A stretch of DNA of 64,000 nt from Martelella sp. AD-3 (GCF_001578105.1 NZ_CP014276.1:62001-126000); one strand, 5' to 3'. Counted from the first letter of the stretch, positions 51,910-61,348 are shown. Numbers and translations: made by a program. Notes: generated by a model from the sequence alone, not told the origin.

Positions 51910-53592
51910 TTATCTTATGAGGTTTACGTTCTTGACGCCGGCGAGCCGCATCAGCACGCGCACGACGATCAGGCACAGCACGACGATCCCCATGATGCAG
52001 ACCGAAAAGGCGGCCGCCTGGTTGATCGCGCCGCGATCCGACAATTGCAGCACCGAAACGGAGGCAAGCTGGGTCGAGGGGGTGACGAGAAAGATCACCG
52101 CCGACAGCGAGACCATGGAACGCATGAAATAGAACACGCCCACGCCCAGAAGGGTTGGCCAGATGAGCGGCAGCGTGACCTTTCGCAAGGTCGTCATCGA
52201 AGTGCCGCCGAGCGTCGTCGAGGCCTCGTCAAATGTCGCGCCGATCTGCTTCAGACTGGTGGACGAGATCAGGAAGGCGTGGGCGTGGTTGTAATAGACC
52301 TCGAGAATGACGATCAGCGCAAAGGTTCCGTAGAGGAAATTGAGCGGATTGGCAGGTGAATTGAACACCAGGATATAGCCGAGACCGAGCACGATGCCGG
52401 GCACGGCGGCTGGCAGGATCGCCAGAAACGACAGCGGTCCGGTCAGCGCCGTCCTGAACTTGTGCACCACGATGGCGCCGAGCCCGGTGACGATGATGCC
52501 GACAATGGCGGTCGCAAAAGCAACGAAAACGCTGTTCCAGAGCGGGTCCGTGCCGTTCTGGACGTCGAACCGGTAGTGGCGCAGCGTGAAGCTCATATTG
52601 TAGGGCCACAGATGCACGAAGCTCGCGAACACGACGATGGCGACCACGGACACAACCAGCCCCGCCACCACATAGGCATAGAGCGAGAAGAACAGGTCGC
52701 GCCGGGCCGAGGGTCGCGGCGTCAGCGGCCGGGACTGTTCGGTGACCAGCGCGTGCTGACGCGCCGTCATCCGCTTTTCGATCAGCTTGGCGAACATGGC
52801 GGGCACCAGAAGCGCCACGCCGATGACCGCGCCGAGGCCGAACTGGGCCTGACCGATGACCTGATTGTAGACTTCCGTCGCCAGCACGTTGAAATCGCCG
52901 CCGATCACCATCGGATTGCCGAAATCGGTGATCGCAAGCATGAATACGATGAACAGCGTGGCGGCCAGCCCGTAGCGGGTCGCCGGCAGCGTGACGTCGC
53001 GGAAGATGCGCAACGGCCCGGCGCCGAGCGCCTCCGCGCTTTCGTAAATCCGGGCATCCGCCACGGCGAGCGCCGCCGACAGGATCAGGAAGGCGTAGGG
53101 AAAGGCGTAAAGTGCATTGGCGATCGCCACGCCCCAGAAACCGTAGATATCGAGATCGAAACCGAGATAGCGGTTAAGGATGCCGTTACGCCCGAGAAGC
53201 AGGATCAGTCCCTGGGCCTGAACCAGCGACGGCGCGAACAGCGGCACCAGGATCACGGTCCGCAGGAACCATTTGCCGGGGATGATCGCGCGCTGAAGCG
53301 CATAGGCATAGCCATAGGCGACCACCACCACGATCGCCGTGGAGGTCAGCGAAACCAGAATGCTGTCGCCGACAAGCTGCCAGAAACGCAGGGTCGAGAA
53401 AGTGGAAACGAAGTTGCCGAGGCCAAGACCGTCCGGGGTCTCCAGGCTGCGCATCAGGATGCCCAGCAGCGGCAGCAGCAGAAAGATGATCAGGAGCGCT
53501 GCGACGAACAGCGTCATCGCCCAGACGCTGGCGCGGTCGGCGATATCCGTGCCGCGCGCAGGGCGACTTGTGGTCTGTGCGGGGTTGCTCAT
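51910..53592 (-). CDS. ABC transporter permease, two-domain FbpB/AfuB/phosphonate type
   Basis: 560 residues with about 12 spans in two fused halves, each with an EAA-type loop: YESAEALGAGPLRIFRDVTLPATRYGL and ATFDEASTTLGGTSMTTLRKVTLPLIWP. This fused layout is typical of ferric-iron (FbpB), sugar-phosphate (AfuB) and some 2-aminoethylphosphonate importers. Its start overlaps the ATPase stop by 4 bases. The HAD phosphatase downstream favours a phosphorylated organic substrate over iron. Confidence 0.92.
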   Translation of the reverse strand: MSNPAQTTSRPARGTDIADRASVWAMTLFVAALLIIFLLLPLLGILMRSLETPDGLGLGNFVSTFSTLRFWQLVGDSILVSLTSTAIVVVVAYGYAYALQRAIIPGKWFLRTVILVPLFAPSLVQAQGLILLLGRNGILNRYLGFDLDIYGFWGVAIANALYAFPYAFLILSAALAVADARIYESAEALGAGPLRIFRDVTLPATRYGLAATLFIVFMLAITDFGNPMVIGGDFNVLATEVYNQVIGQAQFGLGAVIGVALLVPAMFAKLIEKRMTARQHALVTEQSRPLTPRPSARRDLFFSLYAYVVAGLVVSVVAIVVFASFVHLWPYNMSFTLRHYRFDVQNGTDPLWNSVFVAFATAIVGIIVTGLGAIVVHKFRTALTGPLSFLAILPAAVPGIVLGLGYILVFNSPANPLNFLYGTFALIVILEVYYNHAHAFLISSTSLKQIGATFDEASTTLGGTSMTTLRKVTLPLIWPTLLGVGVFYFMRSMVSLSAVIFLVTPSTQLASVSVLQLSDRGAINQAAAFSVCIMGIVVLCLIVVRVLMRLAGVKNVNLIR

Positions 53593-54638
53593 GCAAGCAC
53601 CCTCAGGGCTTCGGCCGGGATGACGATGCCGAGACGCTCGCCCACTTTCGGAACCGCGCTTGCGCCGTGCAGTTCAACGGTGATCGGCGCCTCGGGCTCG
53701 GCATCCGTGAACACCTCGACGCGGGTGATATTGCCGAGATAGGTGACGCCGGAGACGGTTGCGGCAAGCGTGTTGTCGCCGGTGCTTTCCGCGTCGGTCA
53801 GGGAGATCATTTCCGGGCGCACGCCGAGAGCCGTGATATGGTCCGCGGTGTGTGCGCTATCGCCAAGGTGGAGCGCCACGCCGCCGAAACTCGGCTGCAT
53901 GCGCGCGTTCTCATCCAGCCGCAAGATGTTCATGCGGCCGATGAAATCGGCGACGAAAGCGGTTTTCGGCTCCGTATAGAGGTCGCGCGGGGAACCGATC
54001 TGTTCGATGGTTCCCTTGTTCATGACCACGACGACATCGGCCATCGCCAGCGCCTCTTCCTGATCGTGGGTCACCATGATCGTGGTCAGGTTCAGCCGCT
54101 GCTGCAGGGCGCGGATCTCGACGCGCAGTTCCTCGCGCACCTTGGCATCAAGTGCGGACAGCGGTTCGTCGAGCAGAAGCAGGGACGGATCGGGTGCGAG
54201 CGCGCGCGCCAGCGCGATGCGCTGCTGCTGGCCCCCCGACATCTGCGCCGGCAGCTTGGCGCGATGGTCGGCGAGGTGCACGAGATCGAGCATCTCATCG
54301 ACGCGGCGGCCGATCCTGGCCTTGTCCCAGCGCCGGCATTCAAGCCCATAGCCGACATTGCGCGCCGCGCTCATGTTGGGAAACAGCGAATAGGACTGGA
54401 ACACGACGCCGAAATTGCGCGCCCGGGTGGGCACCGCCGTCAGGTCCTCGCCGCCGAGCTGGATCGTGCCTTCATCCGCATCTTCAAGCCCGGCGATGAC
54501 ACGCAGTAACGTGGTCTTGCCGCAGCCCGAGGGCCCGAGAAAGCAGACGAAGTTTCCGTGCGGGACATCGAGCGTGACGTTGTCGAGTGCTGTCAGCCTG
54601 TCGAAGCGCTTGACAAGGTTGCGGATCGAAAGGTCCAT
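53589..54638 (-). CDS. ABC transporter ATPase, FbpC/PotA type
   Basis: 349 residues. Walker A GPSGCGKTTLLRVIAG, Q-loop FQSYSLFPNMSAARNV, signature MSGGQQQRIALARAL, Walker B LLLLDEPLSALD and H-loop MVTHDQEEAL are all present. A C-terminal TOBE domain (about 240-345) matches the FbpC/AfuC/PotA group. A hairpin (54778-54803) separates it from the receptor gene upstream. Confidence 0.93.
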   Translation of the reverse strand: MDLSIRNLVKRFDRLTALDNVTLDVPHGNFVCFLGPSGCGKTTLLRVIAGLEDADEGTIQLGGEDLTAVPTRARNFGVVFQSYSLFPNMSAARNVGYGLECRRWDKARIGRRVDEMLDLVHLADHRAKLPAQMSGGQQQRIALARALAPDPSLLLLDEPLSALDAKVREELRVEIRALQQRLNLTTIMVTHDQEEALAMADVVVVMNKGTIEQIGSPRDLYTEPKTAFVADFIGRMNILRLDENARMQPSFGGVALHLGDSAHTADHITALGVRPEMISLTDAESTGDNTLAATVSGVTYLGNITRVEVFTDAEPEAPITVELHGASAVPKVGERLGIVIPAEALRVLA

Positions 54639-54777
54639 CGCGCGTTCTCTCCTGATGCGGGTTTGGCGGTGCGGGGCGGGGAAGGACGATGCTGTTTCCC
54701 ACTGGCCGCACGTAAAGCAATTCTATGAGATAGATCAGCCGAAGCTTGCCTCCGCCGAAATGCGTTGGGCGGAAAGC

Positions 54778-54803
54778 GCCGGCGGGCATGGCCGCCCGCC
54801 GGC
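54778..54803 (-). terminator. intercistronic hairpin between receptor and ATPase genes
   Basis: GCCGGCGGGC and GCCCGCCGGC form a perfect 10-bp stem with a 6-nt loop, 21 bp after the receptor stop on the transcribed strand. No T-run on that strand. Same placement as the hairpins after the TRAP set 1 and dipeptide receptors. Confidence 0.55.
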
Positions 54804-54824
54804 TTTGTTGTCGTCCGGGAGGAC

Positions 54825-55832
54825 TTAGCGCTCGTAGCGTTCCTGCCAGGTGTTGATGATCTCCGTGCGGTCTTCGGCCGCGGCACGGAAGTCGACCGGG
54901 AAGAGGGCGGCCGGAACATCCTCGGGCAGGCCCGCGGAGATGAACCGCTCCGGCACATCGCCGCCCGGAACCGTCACGATCGTCTTCCAGTCATAATAGG
55001 CAGTGGCCGCTTCGGGGCTGAGGGTCCAGTCGAGGAAGCGTTTGGCTGCATCCTTGTGCTCGGAAGAAGCGACCAGCGCGTTGCCTTCCAGCTCGTTGCC
55101 GGCGCCTTCGGAGGGCACGACCATGGTGATCGGGTAGCCTTCCTCGATGTTCTTGATGGCGCGCATGGCGTAGGACGCGCCGACGGTGTATTCGCCCATC
55201 GAGGCGACGTTGCAGGGCCTTGAGCCGGACTTGATGTACTGCGCGACATTCTTGTCGAGCTTGTCGAGGAAGGTCCAGCCTTCGTCTTCGCCCATCATCT
55301 GCAGCAGCGCGTCGATCTGGATATAGCCGGTGCCCGAGCTTGCCGGGTTGGGCATGACGACTTCATCGGCAAAGGACGGATCGGTCAGATCGGCCCACGA
55401 GGTCGGCATTTCCAGCCCCTCGGCCTCGAGGCGTTCATTGTTGACGCAGAATGCCGCCATGTAGCCGGTAACCGCGAACCACTTGTTGTCGGGATCGCGG
55501 AACTGCGCGGGGACGGTGTCGATGCCCTTCGGCTCATAGGCTTCCAGGGTTTCCTCGATCTGCGGGTTGACCATGGAGGTGACGGCAAAGCCCCACAGCA
55601 CGTCATGCTGGGGATTGGCCTTTTCCGCGATGATGCGGGCGGCGAGATCGCCGGTGGAGAGCCTCAGAAGATTGACGTCGATATCGGGCATGGCCTCCTT
55701 TGCCTTTTCAAGAAAGGCTGCGGCCTCGTCCTCTTCGTAGGACGTGTAAACCGTGATGGTCTCGGCGAAAGCGGCGCTCGAGATCAGCGCGCCTGCAACC
55801 GTACCGATCGTCCACAAACCAAGTTTCTTCAT
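54825..55832 (-). CDS. ABC transporter substrate-binding protein, Fbp/AfuA/PhnS-like
   Basis: 335 residues, signal peptide ending ISSAAFAETITVYTSYEEDEAAAF. LLRLSTGDLAARIIAEKANPQHDVLWGFAVTSM and MPNPASSGTGYIQIDALLQMMGEDEGWTFLDKLDKNVAQYIKSGSRPC resemble the receptor subgroup annotated for 2-aminoethylphosphonate or hexose-phosphate rather than ferric iron. The serine- and threonine-rich ligand loops (STGD, SSGTG, KSGSR) would suit a phosphate or phosphonate moiety; this is inference. First gene of the receptor-ATPase-permease-phosphatase operon. Confidence 0.9.
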   Translation of the reverse strand: MKKLGLWTIGTVAGALISSAAFAETITVYTSYEEDEAAAFLEKAKEAMPDIDVNLLRLSTGDLAARIIAEKANPQHDVLWGFAVTSMVNPQIEETLEAYEPKGIDTVPAQFRDPDNKWFAVTGYMAAFCVNNERLEAEGLEMPTSWADLTDPSFADEVVMPNPASSGTGYIQIDALLQMMGEDEGWTFLDKLDKNVAQYIKSGSRPCNVASMGEYTVGASYAMRAIKNIEEGYPITMVVPSEGAGNELEGNALVASSEHKDAAKRFLDWTLSPEAATAYYDWKTIVTVPGGDVPERFISAGLPEDVPAALFPVDFRAAAEDRTEIINTWQERYER

Positions 55833-55859
55833 TTTGCTCTCCTTTGTACCTGAAACGTC

Positions 55860-55885
55860 ATAAATGTACGTTTGAAGACATTTAT
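55860..55885. promoter_or_regulatory. ATAAATGT-N10-ACATTTAT inverted repeat upstream of the ABC operon
   Basis: A perfect 8-bp inverted repeat with a 10-bp spacer, 28 bp before the receptor start codon on the minus strand. Half-sites ATGT/ACAT and the 10-bp spacing match the element upstream of the EEP autotransporter. Best explained as a DeoR operator. Confidence 0.6.
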
Positions 55886-56317
55886 CCGCTTAAAATGAAT
55901 GTTTTGCGACAGTACGGATGTTTTTTGTCAGATACAAGGCCTCGACGGGAATGCTTTTCCAATGGGGTATGAGCCAATAGAGCCTGCGAGACGCGCCGCC
56001 GCTGAAAAGCATGAGGCCGGCCGGGACGTTGCGGAGAACTTGCTGCATCTGGCGTATGCGCGCGCGGAACGCCAACCGTGCATCAGGACGCCGTCTTTCT
56101 CGCGACGAATTGCGGCGGCCGGGCATATGCCGGGAGATCACTACGACCCAGGTTGCGTTCCCCGTCGATCGCCATCGCGCGCAAAGGCTCTGCTGACTGC
56201 CGCCATTGCGGAAGAACGGATTCAAGAACCGATCGACCATCTCCACCAGATCTCCATCATTTCTCGACCGAAAACCGAAGGGCGCATGTCAGGTGCGGAT
56301 GACAAACATCAATCCGG
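55886..56317. other. non-coding interval before the RND pump
   Basis: The remainder of the 485-bp gap between the ABC operon and the RND genes. Close to the ABC side are two imperfect direct repeats starting ATGTTTT (55899 and 55918) ending in GACAG and GTCAG, possibly accessory regulator sites. From about 55950 to 56317 I see no credible gene, RNA or repeat; small frames here lack recognisable domains. Confidence 0.4.
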
Positions 56318-57481
56318 ATGCCTTTCATGTCGCACCGCCTCTCATTCATCGTCATTCTTGTCGGCATAGCCGCCCTTGGATTGTTTCTGATTTCCCGGCC
56401 CGGGGCGGTTTCGCAACCGGAAGACCCGTCTGCCTATGCGGGCGGTCCCGCACAGGTCACCACGCTGAAGCTTGAGCCGGAGCGCGTCGTCCTGACCGAC
56501 ACGTTTCCCGGACGCGTGGCCGCCTATCGGCGGATCGAGATACGGCCTCAGGTGACCGGCATCATCAAGAAGCGGCTTGCCGAAGGCGGTACGCAGGTGG
56601 AGGCTGGCCAGGTCCTCTTCGAAATCGACCCGGCCCCGCTTGAGGCCGATTTCGAAACGGCGAAGGCAGGCGTCATGCGTGCCGAGGGAGCGCTGGCGCA
56701 TGCCAGACAAGAGATCGCGCGTGCGAAAGCGCTCATGGCGGAAAACGTGACGAGCCGCAAGAATTACGAGCAGGCGCAAAACGATCTGACCACGGCAGAG
56801 GCGAACCTTGCCGAGGCCCAAGCGGTCGCTCACCGCAAAATGCTGGACCTCGATTTCGCGACCATAAGATCGCCGATCAAGGGCTATGTCGGCCGTACGC
56901 TTTCCGACGAGGGTGCTCTCGCCTCCAGCCAGACGGAGCTTGCCGTGGTGCAGGAACTGGACCGCGTTTACGTCGACCTGCGCCTGCCCGCAACGAAGCT
57001 CGATGGGGTGCAATCTGCTGCCGAACAGGGCCTGGGCCCGGTCGAGATTCTGGACGCGGACGGTAAGCCGCATCCCCGCCCGGGCAGGCTGGTGCTCTCG
57101 GACGTCACGGTCGATCCGGGAACCGGCAATGCCATGGTCCGGGTCGCGGCGGAAAACCCCGGTCTCGGGCTCCTGCCCGGCATGTATGTCCGCGCGCGAC
57201 TGCCGCGCGGCGTGCTCCCCGATGCGCTCCTAGTGCCGGAGGAGGCGGTCGTGCGCGCCGGCGCCGGCGAGGCGCAGATCGCGGTGGTGACCGTCGACGG
57301 ACGGGCCGAGCGGCGCGACGTGGCGCTCGGCGAGGCCATAGGCGGGCGCCTTGTCGTCACGTCAGGCCTGAAGGCAGGCGAGACAATCATCATTCGCGGT
57401 CAGGATCGCGTTCAGGACGGCGCGCGCGTCAGCCCGGTTATCGCCGCGCGCGATGCCGCGCCGGCGGCCAGAAAGCAATAA
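56318..57481 (+). CDS. RND efflux periplasmic adaptor (AcrA/MexA-like membrane fusion protein)
   Basis: 387 residues (384 if the ATG at 56327 is used). N-terminal anchor LSFIVILVGIAALGLFLIS. The half-motifs are standard: IEIRPQVTGIIKKRLAEGGTQVEAGQVLFEIDPAPLEADFETA (lipoyl half), a coiled-coil hairpin from about 95 to 160, LDLDFATIRSPIKGYVGRTLSDEGALAS, and the barrel/membrane-proximal region with GLLPGMYVRARL. Bridges the inner-membrane pump encoded 12 bp downstream to an outer-membrane factor, which is not in this window. Confidence 0.93.
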   Translation: MPFMSHRLSFIVILVGIAALGLFLISRPGAVSQPEDPSAYAGGPAQVTTLKLEPERVVLTDTFPGRVAAYRRIEIRPQVTGIIKKRLAEGGTQVEAGQVLFEIDPAPLEADFETAKAGVMRAEGALAHARQEIARAKALMAENVTSRKNYEQAQNDLTTAEANLAEAQAVAHRKMLDLDFATIRSPIKGYVGRTLSDEGALASSQTELAVVQELDRVYVDLRLPATKLDGVQSAAEQGLGPVEILDADGKPHPRPGRLVLSDVTVDPGTGNAMVRVAAENPGLGLLPGMYVRARLPRGVLPDALLVPEEAVVRAGAGEAQIAVVTVDGRAERRDVALGEAIGGRLVVTSGLKAGETIIIRGQDRVQDGARVSPVIAARDAAPAARKQ

Positions 57482-57493
57482 AGGTCGGATATC

Positions 57494-60400
57494 ATGCCGC
57501 AATTTTTCATCGACCGCCCGGTGTTTGCCTGGGTGATTGCGATCTTCATCGCGCTGGCCGGCATCGTCGCCATTCCGCAGCTTCCGGTCGCGCGCTTTCC
57601 CGTCATCGCGCCGCCGAATGTCAGCGTCTTCGCGAGCTATACCGGCGCGACCGTGCAAACCGTCAATGACAGTGTGGTGACGCCCATCGAGAAGGAACTC
57701 TCGAGCGTCAAGAACGTGCTCTATTACGAATCCACCGCCGATTCGACCGGCGGCGCCAATATCACGCTGACGTTCAAGCCCGGAACCGATCCGGAGCTGG
57801 CGCAGGTGGATGTTCAAAACCGCCTGAAGAATGCCGAACCACGTCTTCCGGAGACTGTCCGGCGCAGCGGCGTCAGCGTCGAGGCCGCCGAATCCGGTTT
57901 CCTGATGGTGATCACCCTGAAGTCGCTCGGCGGCGAAACCGACGAACTGGCCCTTGGCGATTACCTCACCCGCAATCTGGGCGAGGAGCTGAAGCGCCTT
58001 CCCGGCGTCGGCCGTTTGCAGCAGTTCGGGTCCGAGCGGGCCATGCGCGTCTGGGCGGATCCGGAAAAGCTGGCGGCCTACGACCTGACCATGGCCGATG
58101 TGACCGCGGCGATCACGCGCGAAAACGCGCAGGTTTCGCCCGGCCGGGTCGGCGATGAGCCGACGGTTCCCGGCACGATGATCTCGACGCCGCTGACCGT
58201 GCGTGGCCAGTTGACCACGCCGGAGGAATTCGCGGCGATACCGCTGAGGGCACAGGCCGATGGCGGGCGCCTGCTGCTGTCGGATGTGGCGCGGGTGGAA
58301 CTCGGCGCCCAGACGCTGGCCTTCAGCGTCAGCAGCAACGGCAAGCCGGCGGCCGCCGCCGCCATCCAGATGCGGCCCGGCGCCAACGCCGTTTCCACCG
58401 CCGCCGCGATTGAAAAGCGCCTGGCGGAACTGAGGCCGTCGATGCCGAAGGATATGGAGGTCGTGATCTCCTACAATACCGCGCCCTTCGTGAAGGTATC
58501 GATCACCAAGGTCGTCCAGACCCTGATCGAGGCGATGGCGCTGGTGTTTCTGGTGATCCTGCTGTTCCTGCAGAACATTCGCTATACGCTGATCCCGACC
58601 ATCGTGGCGCCGATCGCGCTTCTGGGCACGTTCGCGGTGATGGCGGCGGCGGGCTATTCGATCAATGTGCTGACCATGTTCGGCATGGTGCTCGCCATCG
58701 GCATTATCGTCGATGACGCGATCGTCGTCGTCGAGAATGTCGAGCGGATCATGTCGCGGCAGGGTCTGTCGCCACGCGATGCCACCCGTCAGGCGATGCG
58801 CGAGATTTCAGGCGCGATCGTCGGTATCACGCTGGTGCTTGCCGCCGTCTTCATCCCGATGGGCATGGCCGCCGGTTCGGTTGGCGCGATCTATCGCCAG
58901 TTCACCCTGTCGATGTCGGTTTCGATCCTGTTTTCGGCCTTCCTTGCGCTGACGCTGACGCCGGCGCTCTGCGCCACGCTCCTGAAACCAGGGCAAGGCC
59001 ACGCCAGAACCGGCTTCTTCGGGTGGTTCAACAGAAGGTTCGAGAGCCTGACCGCGCGCTATACCGGCGGCGTCGGCTGGGTGTTGCGGCGCGGCGGGCG
59101 GATGCTGGTCGTCTATGCCGTGTTGCTGGCGGTGCTCGGCATTGGCTATGCGCGGGTGGCGACGTCCTTCGTGCCGGAAGAGGACCAGGGAAACTTCATG
59201 GCGATGTTCGAACTGCCGGCCGGCGCCACCGCCGAGCGCACGCGCAAGGTCGTTGCGGCCTATGAAGCCTATACCGCGACCCGGCCCGATATTGTCGAGA
59301 GCACCGTTATCCTGGGCTTCGGTTTTTCCGGCTCCGGCCCCAATGCCGCCCAGGCCTTCACCAGCCTGAAGGACTGGGGCGCGCGCAAGACCACGGTGAA
59401 TGCCGAGATCGCAGCAGCTGAAGCCGCGATGGCCGATATTCCCGAAGGCACGGCGATGATCATGAAGCCGCCGGCCATCGAATCGCTCGGCACCACATCC
59501 GGTTTCGCGCTGCGGCTTCAGGACCGGGCCAATGCGGGGCCGGACGCGCTGAAGGCGGCCGAGGACCAGTTGATCGCGCTGGCATCCCAAAGCCGTCTGG
59601 TGAGCGACGTGATGGCCGACGGACTGCCCGACGGCCAGAGCATCGCGCTGAAGATCGATCGCCAGAAGGCGCTGGCGCTCGGCGTCTCCTTCTCGGCGAT
59701 CAGCGACATGATCTCGACGGCAATCGGATCGAACTATGTCAACGATTTTCCCAACAAGGGCCAGCTTCAGCAGGTGGTCGTGCAGGCCGATGCGCCGGCG
59801 AGGATGCATGTCGAGGATGTCCTGCGTCTGAAAGTGCGCAATATCGATGGCGGCATGGTGGCTCTGTCCGAAGTTGTCGAACCCGTCTGGGAAACGACGC
59901 CGCTGCAACTGGAGCGCTACAACGGCTACCCCGCTGCCAATATCTCGGGCTCGGCGGCGCCCGGCGTGTCGAGCGGCGCGGCGATGGACGAGATGGAGCG
60001 TCTGGCGCAACAATTGCCACAGGGCTTCGCGCTGGAATGGACCGGCCAGTCGCTGCAGGAAAGGCAATCCGCCGCGCAGGCGCCAATGCTGCTGGCCGCC
60101 TCGATGCTGGTCGTGTTCCTCGTGCTTGCGGCACTTTATGAAAGCTGGTCGATCCCGCTTTCGGTGATGCTGGTCGTGCCGCTCGGCGTGCTCGGCGCGG
60201 TGCTGGCGGTGCTGGCGCGCGGCATGGACAATGACGTGTTCTTCAAGGTGGGGCTGATCACCATTATCGGGCTGTCGGCCAAGAACGCCATTTTGCTGGT
60301 CGAATATGCCCGGCATCTGAGAAACGACGGAATGGGTCTTTATCGGGCGGTGTTGCGGGCATCCCGGTTGCGGCTCAGGCCGATCGTTATGACCTCGCTG

Positions 60401-60613
60401 GCTTTCATCCTCGGCGTTGTGCCATTGATGATCGCGCACGGCCCCGGCTCCGAAATCCAGAACGCCATCGGAACCGGCGTGTTCGGAGGGATGCTGTCGG
60501 CAACGGTGCTTGCGGTTTTCTTTGTGCCGGTGCTTTACGTTACAGTCAGTCGACTGACGACGCGCAAATCGCGGAACAAGGGCTCTGGGAAAAGCACGGC
60601 GCGCGCTGCGTGA
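57494..60613 (+). CDS. RND efflux pump inner-membrane transporter (HAE1/AcrB-like)
   Basis: 1039 residues, normal AcrB length. Opens MPQFFIDRPVFAWVIAIFIALAGIVAIPQLPVARFP. The proton-relay aspartates are in TM4 (GIIVDDAIVVVENVERIM) and the relay lysine in TM10 (GLSAKNAILLVEYARHL), so the pump looks functional. Two large periplasmic loops follow TM1 and TM7 as usual. Exports hydrophobic or amphipathic compounds; an aromatic-degradation context makes solvents or phenolics plausible. A two-component system follows. Confidence 0.95.
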   Translation: MPQFFIDRPVFAWVIAIFIALAGIVAIPQLPVARFPVIAPPNVSVFASYTGATVQTVNDSVVTPIEKELSSVKNVLYYESTADSTGGANITLTFKPGTDPELAQVDVQNRLKNAEPRLPETVRRSGVSVEAAESGFLMVITLKSLGGETDELALGDYLTRNLGEELKRLPGVGRLQQFGSERAMRVWADPEKLAAYDLTMADVTAAITRENAQVSPGRVGDEPTVPGTMISTPLTVRGQLTTPEEFAAIPLRAQADGGRLLLSDVARVELGAQTLAFSVSSNGKPAAAAAIQMRPGANAVSTAAAIEKRLAELRPSMPKDMEVVISYNTAPFVKVSITKVVQTLIEAMALVFLVILLFLQNIRYTLIPTIVAPIALLGTFAVMAAAGYSINVLTMFGMVLAIGIIVDDAIVVVENVERIMSRQGLSPRDATRQAMREISGAIVGITLVLAAVFIPMGMAAGSVGAIYRQFTLSMSVSILFSAFLALTLTPALCATLLKPGQGHARTGFFGWFNRRFESLTARYTGGVGWVLRRGGRMLVVYAVLLAVLGIGYARVATSFVPEEDQGNFMAMFELPAGATAERTRKVVAAYEAYTATRPDIVESTVILGFGFSGSGPNAAQAFTSLKDWGARKTTVNAEIAAAEAAMADIPEGTAMIMKPPAIESLGTTSGFALRLQDRANAGPDALKAAEDQLIALASQSRLVSDVMADGLPDGQSIALKIDRQKALALGVSFSAISDMISTAIGSNYVNDFPNKGQLQQVVVQADAPARMHVEDVLRLKVRNIDGGMVALSEVVEPVWETTPLQLERYNGYPAANISGSAAPGVSSGAAMDEMERLAQQLPQGFALEWTGQSLQERQSAAQAPMLLAASMLVVFLVLAALYESWSIPLSVMLVVPLGVLGAVLAVLARGMDNDVFFKVGLITIIGLSAKNAILLVEYARHLRNDGMGLYRAVLRASRLRLRPIVMTSLAFILGVVPLMIAHGPGSEIQNAIGTGVFGGMLSATVLAVFFVPVLYVTVSRLTTRKSRNKGSGKSTARAA

Positions 60614-60646
60614 ACATCCGGAGACGGTGTCTCAAAGATCGAAGGC

Positions 60647-61348
60647 ATGGCCATGAACAATGCTCTGATCCTGATTATCGAAGACGAACCCGAGATCGCT
60701 GAAATCATTGGGACCTACATGGCGCGCGAGGGCTTCCGGGTCATCACCGCGGGCGACGGGACGGTCGGGCTTGCGCATCATCTGCGCTTGCGCCCCGATC
60801 TGGTCGTGCTCGACATCAAGCTGCCCGGGCAGGACGGTTACGAGGTGCTGGCGGCGATAAGGCGGCGCGGCGACACGCCGGTGATCATGGTCACCGCGCT
60901 GGCGGAGGATCTCGACAAGCTGCAGGCGCTGCGCATCGGCGCTGACGACTATGTCGTCAAGCCGTTCAATCCGCTTGAGGTCGTGGCCCGCGCCAAGGCC
61001 GTTCTGCGCCGCACGATGGGGCGCGGCGGCGATGAGGTGCTGCGCGTCGGGCCGCTGACCGTGGATCCGCTGGCCCATCGCGCGGCGGTCGCAACGCCGG
61101 CCGGATCGGCGGCGCTCGACCTGACCCGGACCGAGTTCCGCATTCTCGCCCATATGGCGGCAAGCCCGGGACGGGCGTTCGAGCGCTCGGAACTGGTCGA
61201 TGCCTGCCTGCCGGAAGGCGAGGCGCTCGACCGCACCGTGGACAGCCATGTCAGCAATCTGCGCCGCAAGCTTTCCGCCGCCGGAGCGGACGGATTGCTC
61301 ACCGGCGTGCGCGGCGTCGGCTACCGACTGGACAGCATCGATGGCTAG
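60647..61348 (+). CDS. OmpR-family response regulator (BaeR-like)
   Basis: 233 residues. Receiver domain with acidic pocket E12/D13, phosphoacceptor D56 (LVVLDIKLPG) and the conserved lysine in DDYVVKPFNP. C-terminal OmpR winged helix: ALDLTRTEFRILAHMAASPGRAFERSELVDACLPEGEALDRTVDSHVSNLRRKL. It lies 33 bp after the RND gene and overlaps the sensor kinase by 8 bp. Probably controls the RND operon in response to envelope stress or toxic compounds. Confidence 0.93.
   Translation: MAMNNALILIIEDEPEIAEIIGTYMAREGFRVITAGDGTVGLAHHLRLRPDLVVLDIKLPGQDGYEVLAAIRRRGDTPVIMVTALAEDLDKLQALRIGADDYVVKPFNPLEVVARAKAVLRRTMGRGGDEVLRVGPLTVDPLAHRAAVATPAGSAALDLTRTEFRILAHMAASPGRAFERSELVDACLPEGEALDRTVDSHVSNLRRKLSAAGADGLLTGVRGVGYRLDSIDG

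Noticed and set aside
51910..55832. Calling the Fbp-type ABC transporter a ferric iron importer
   Set aside because: No siderophore or iron genes nearby; linkage to a HAD phosphatase and a DeoR regulator fits a phosphorylated organic ligand better. Iron cannot be fully excluded.
55950..56317. Small open frames before the RND adaptor as a missing TetR-type repressor
   Set aside because: No helix-turn-helix or conserved domain in any frame.
60618..60635. GAGAC-GGT-GTCTC hairpin after the RND gene
   Set aside because: Only five base pairs and within a probable continuous transcript to the two-component genes.
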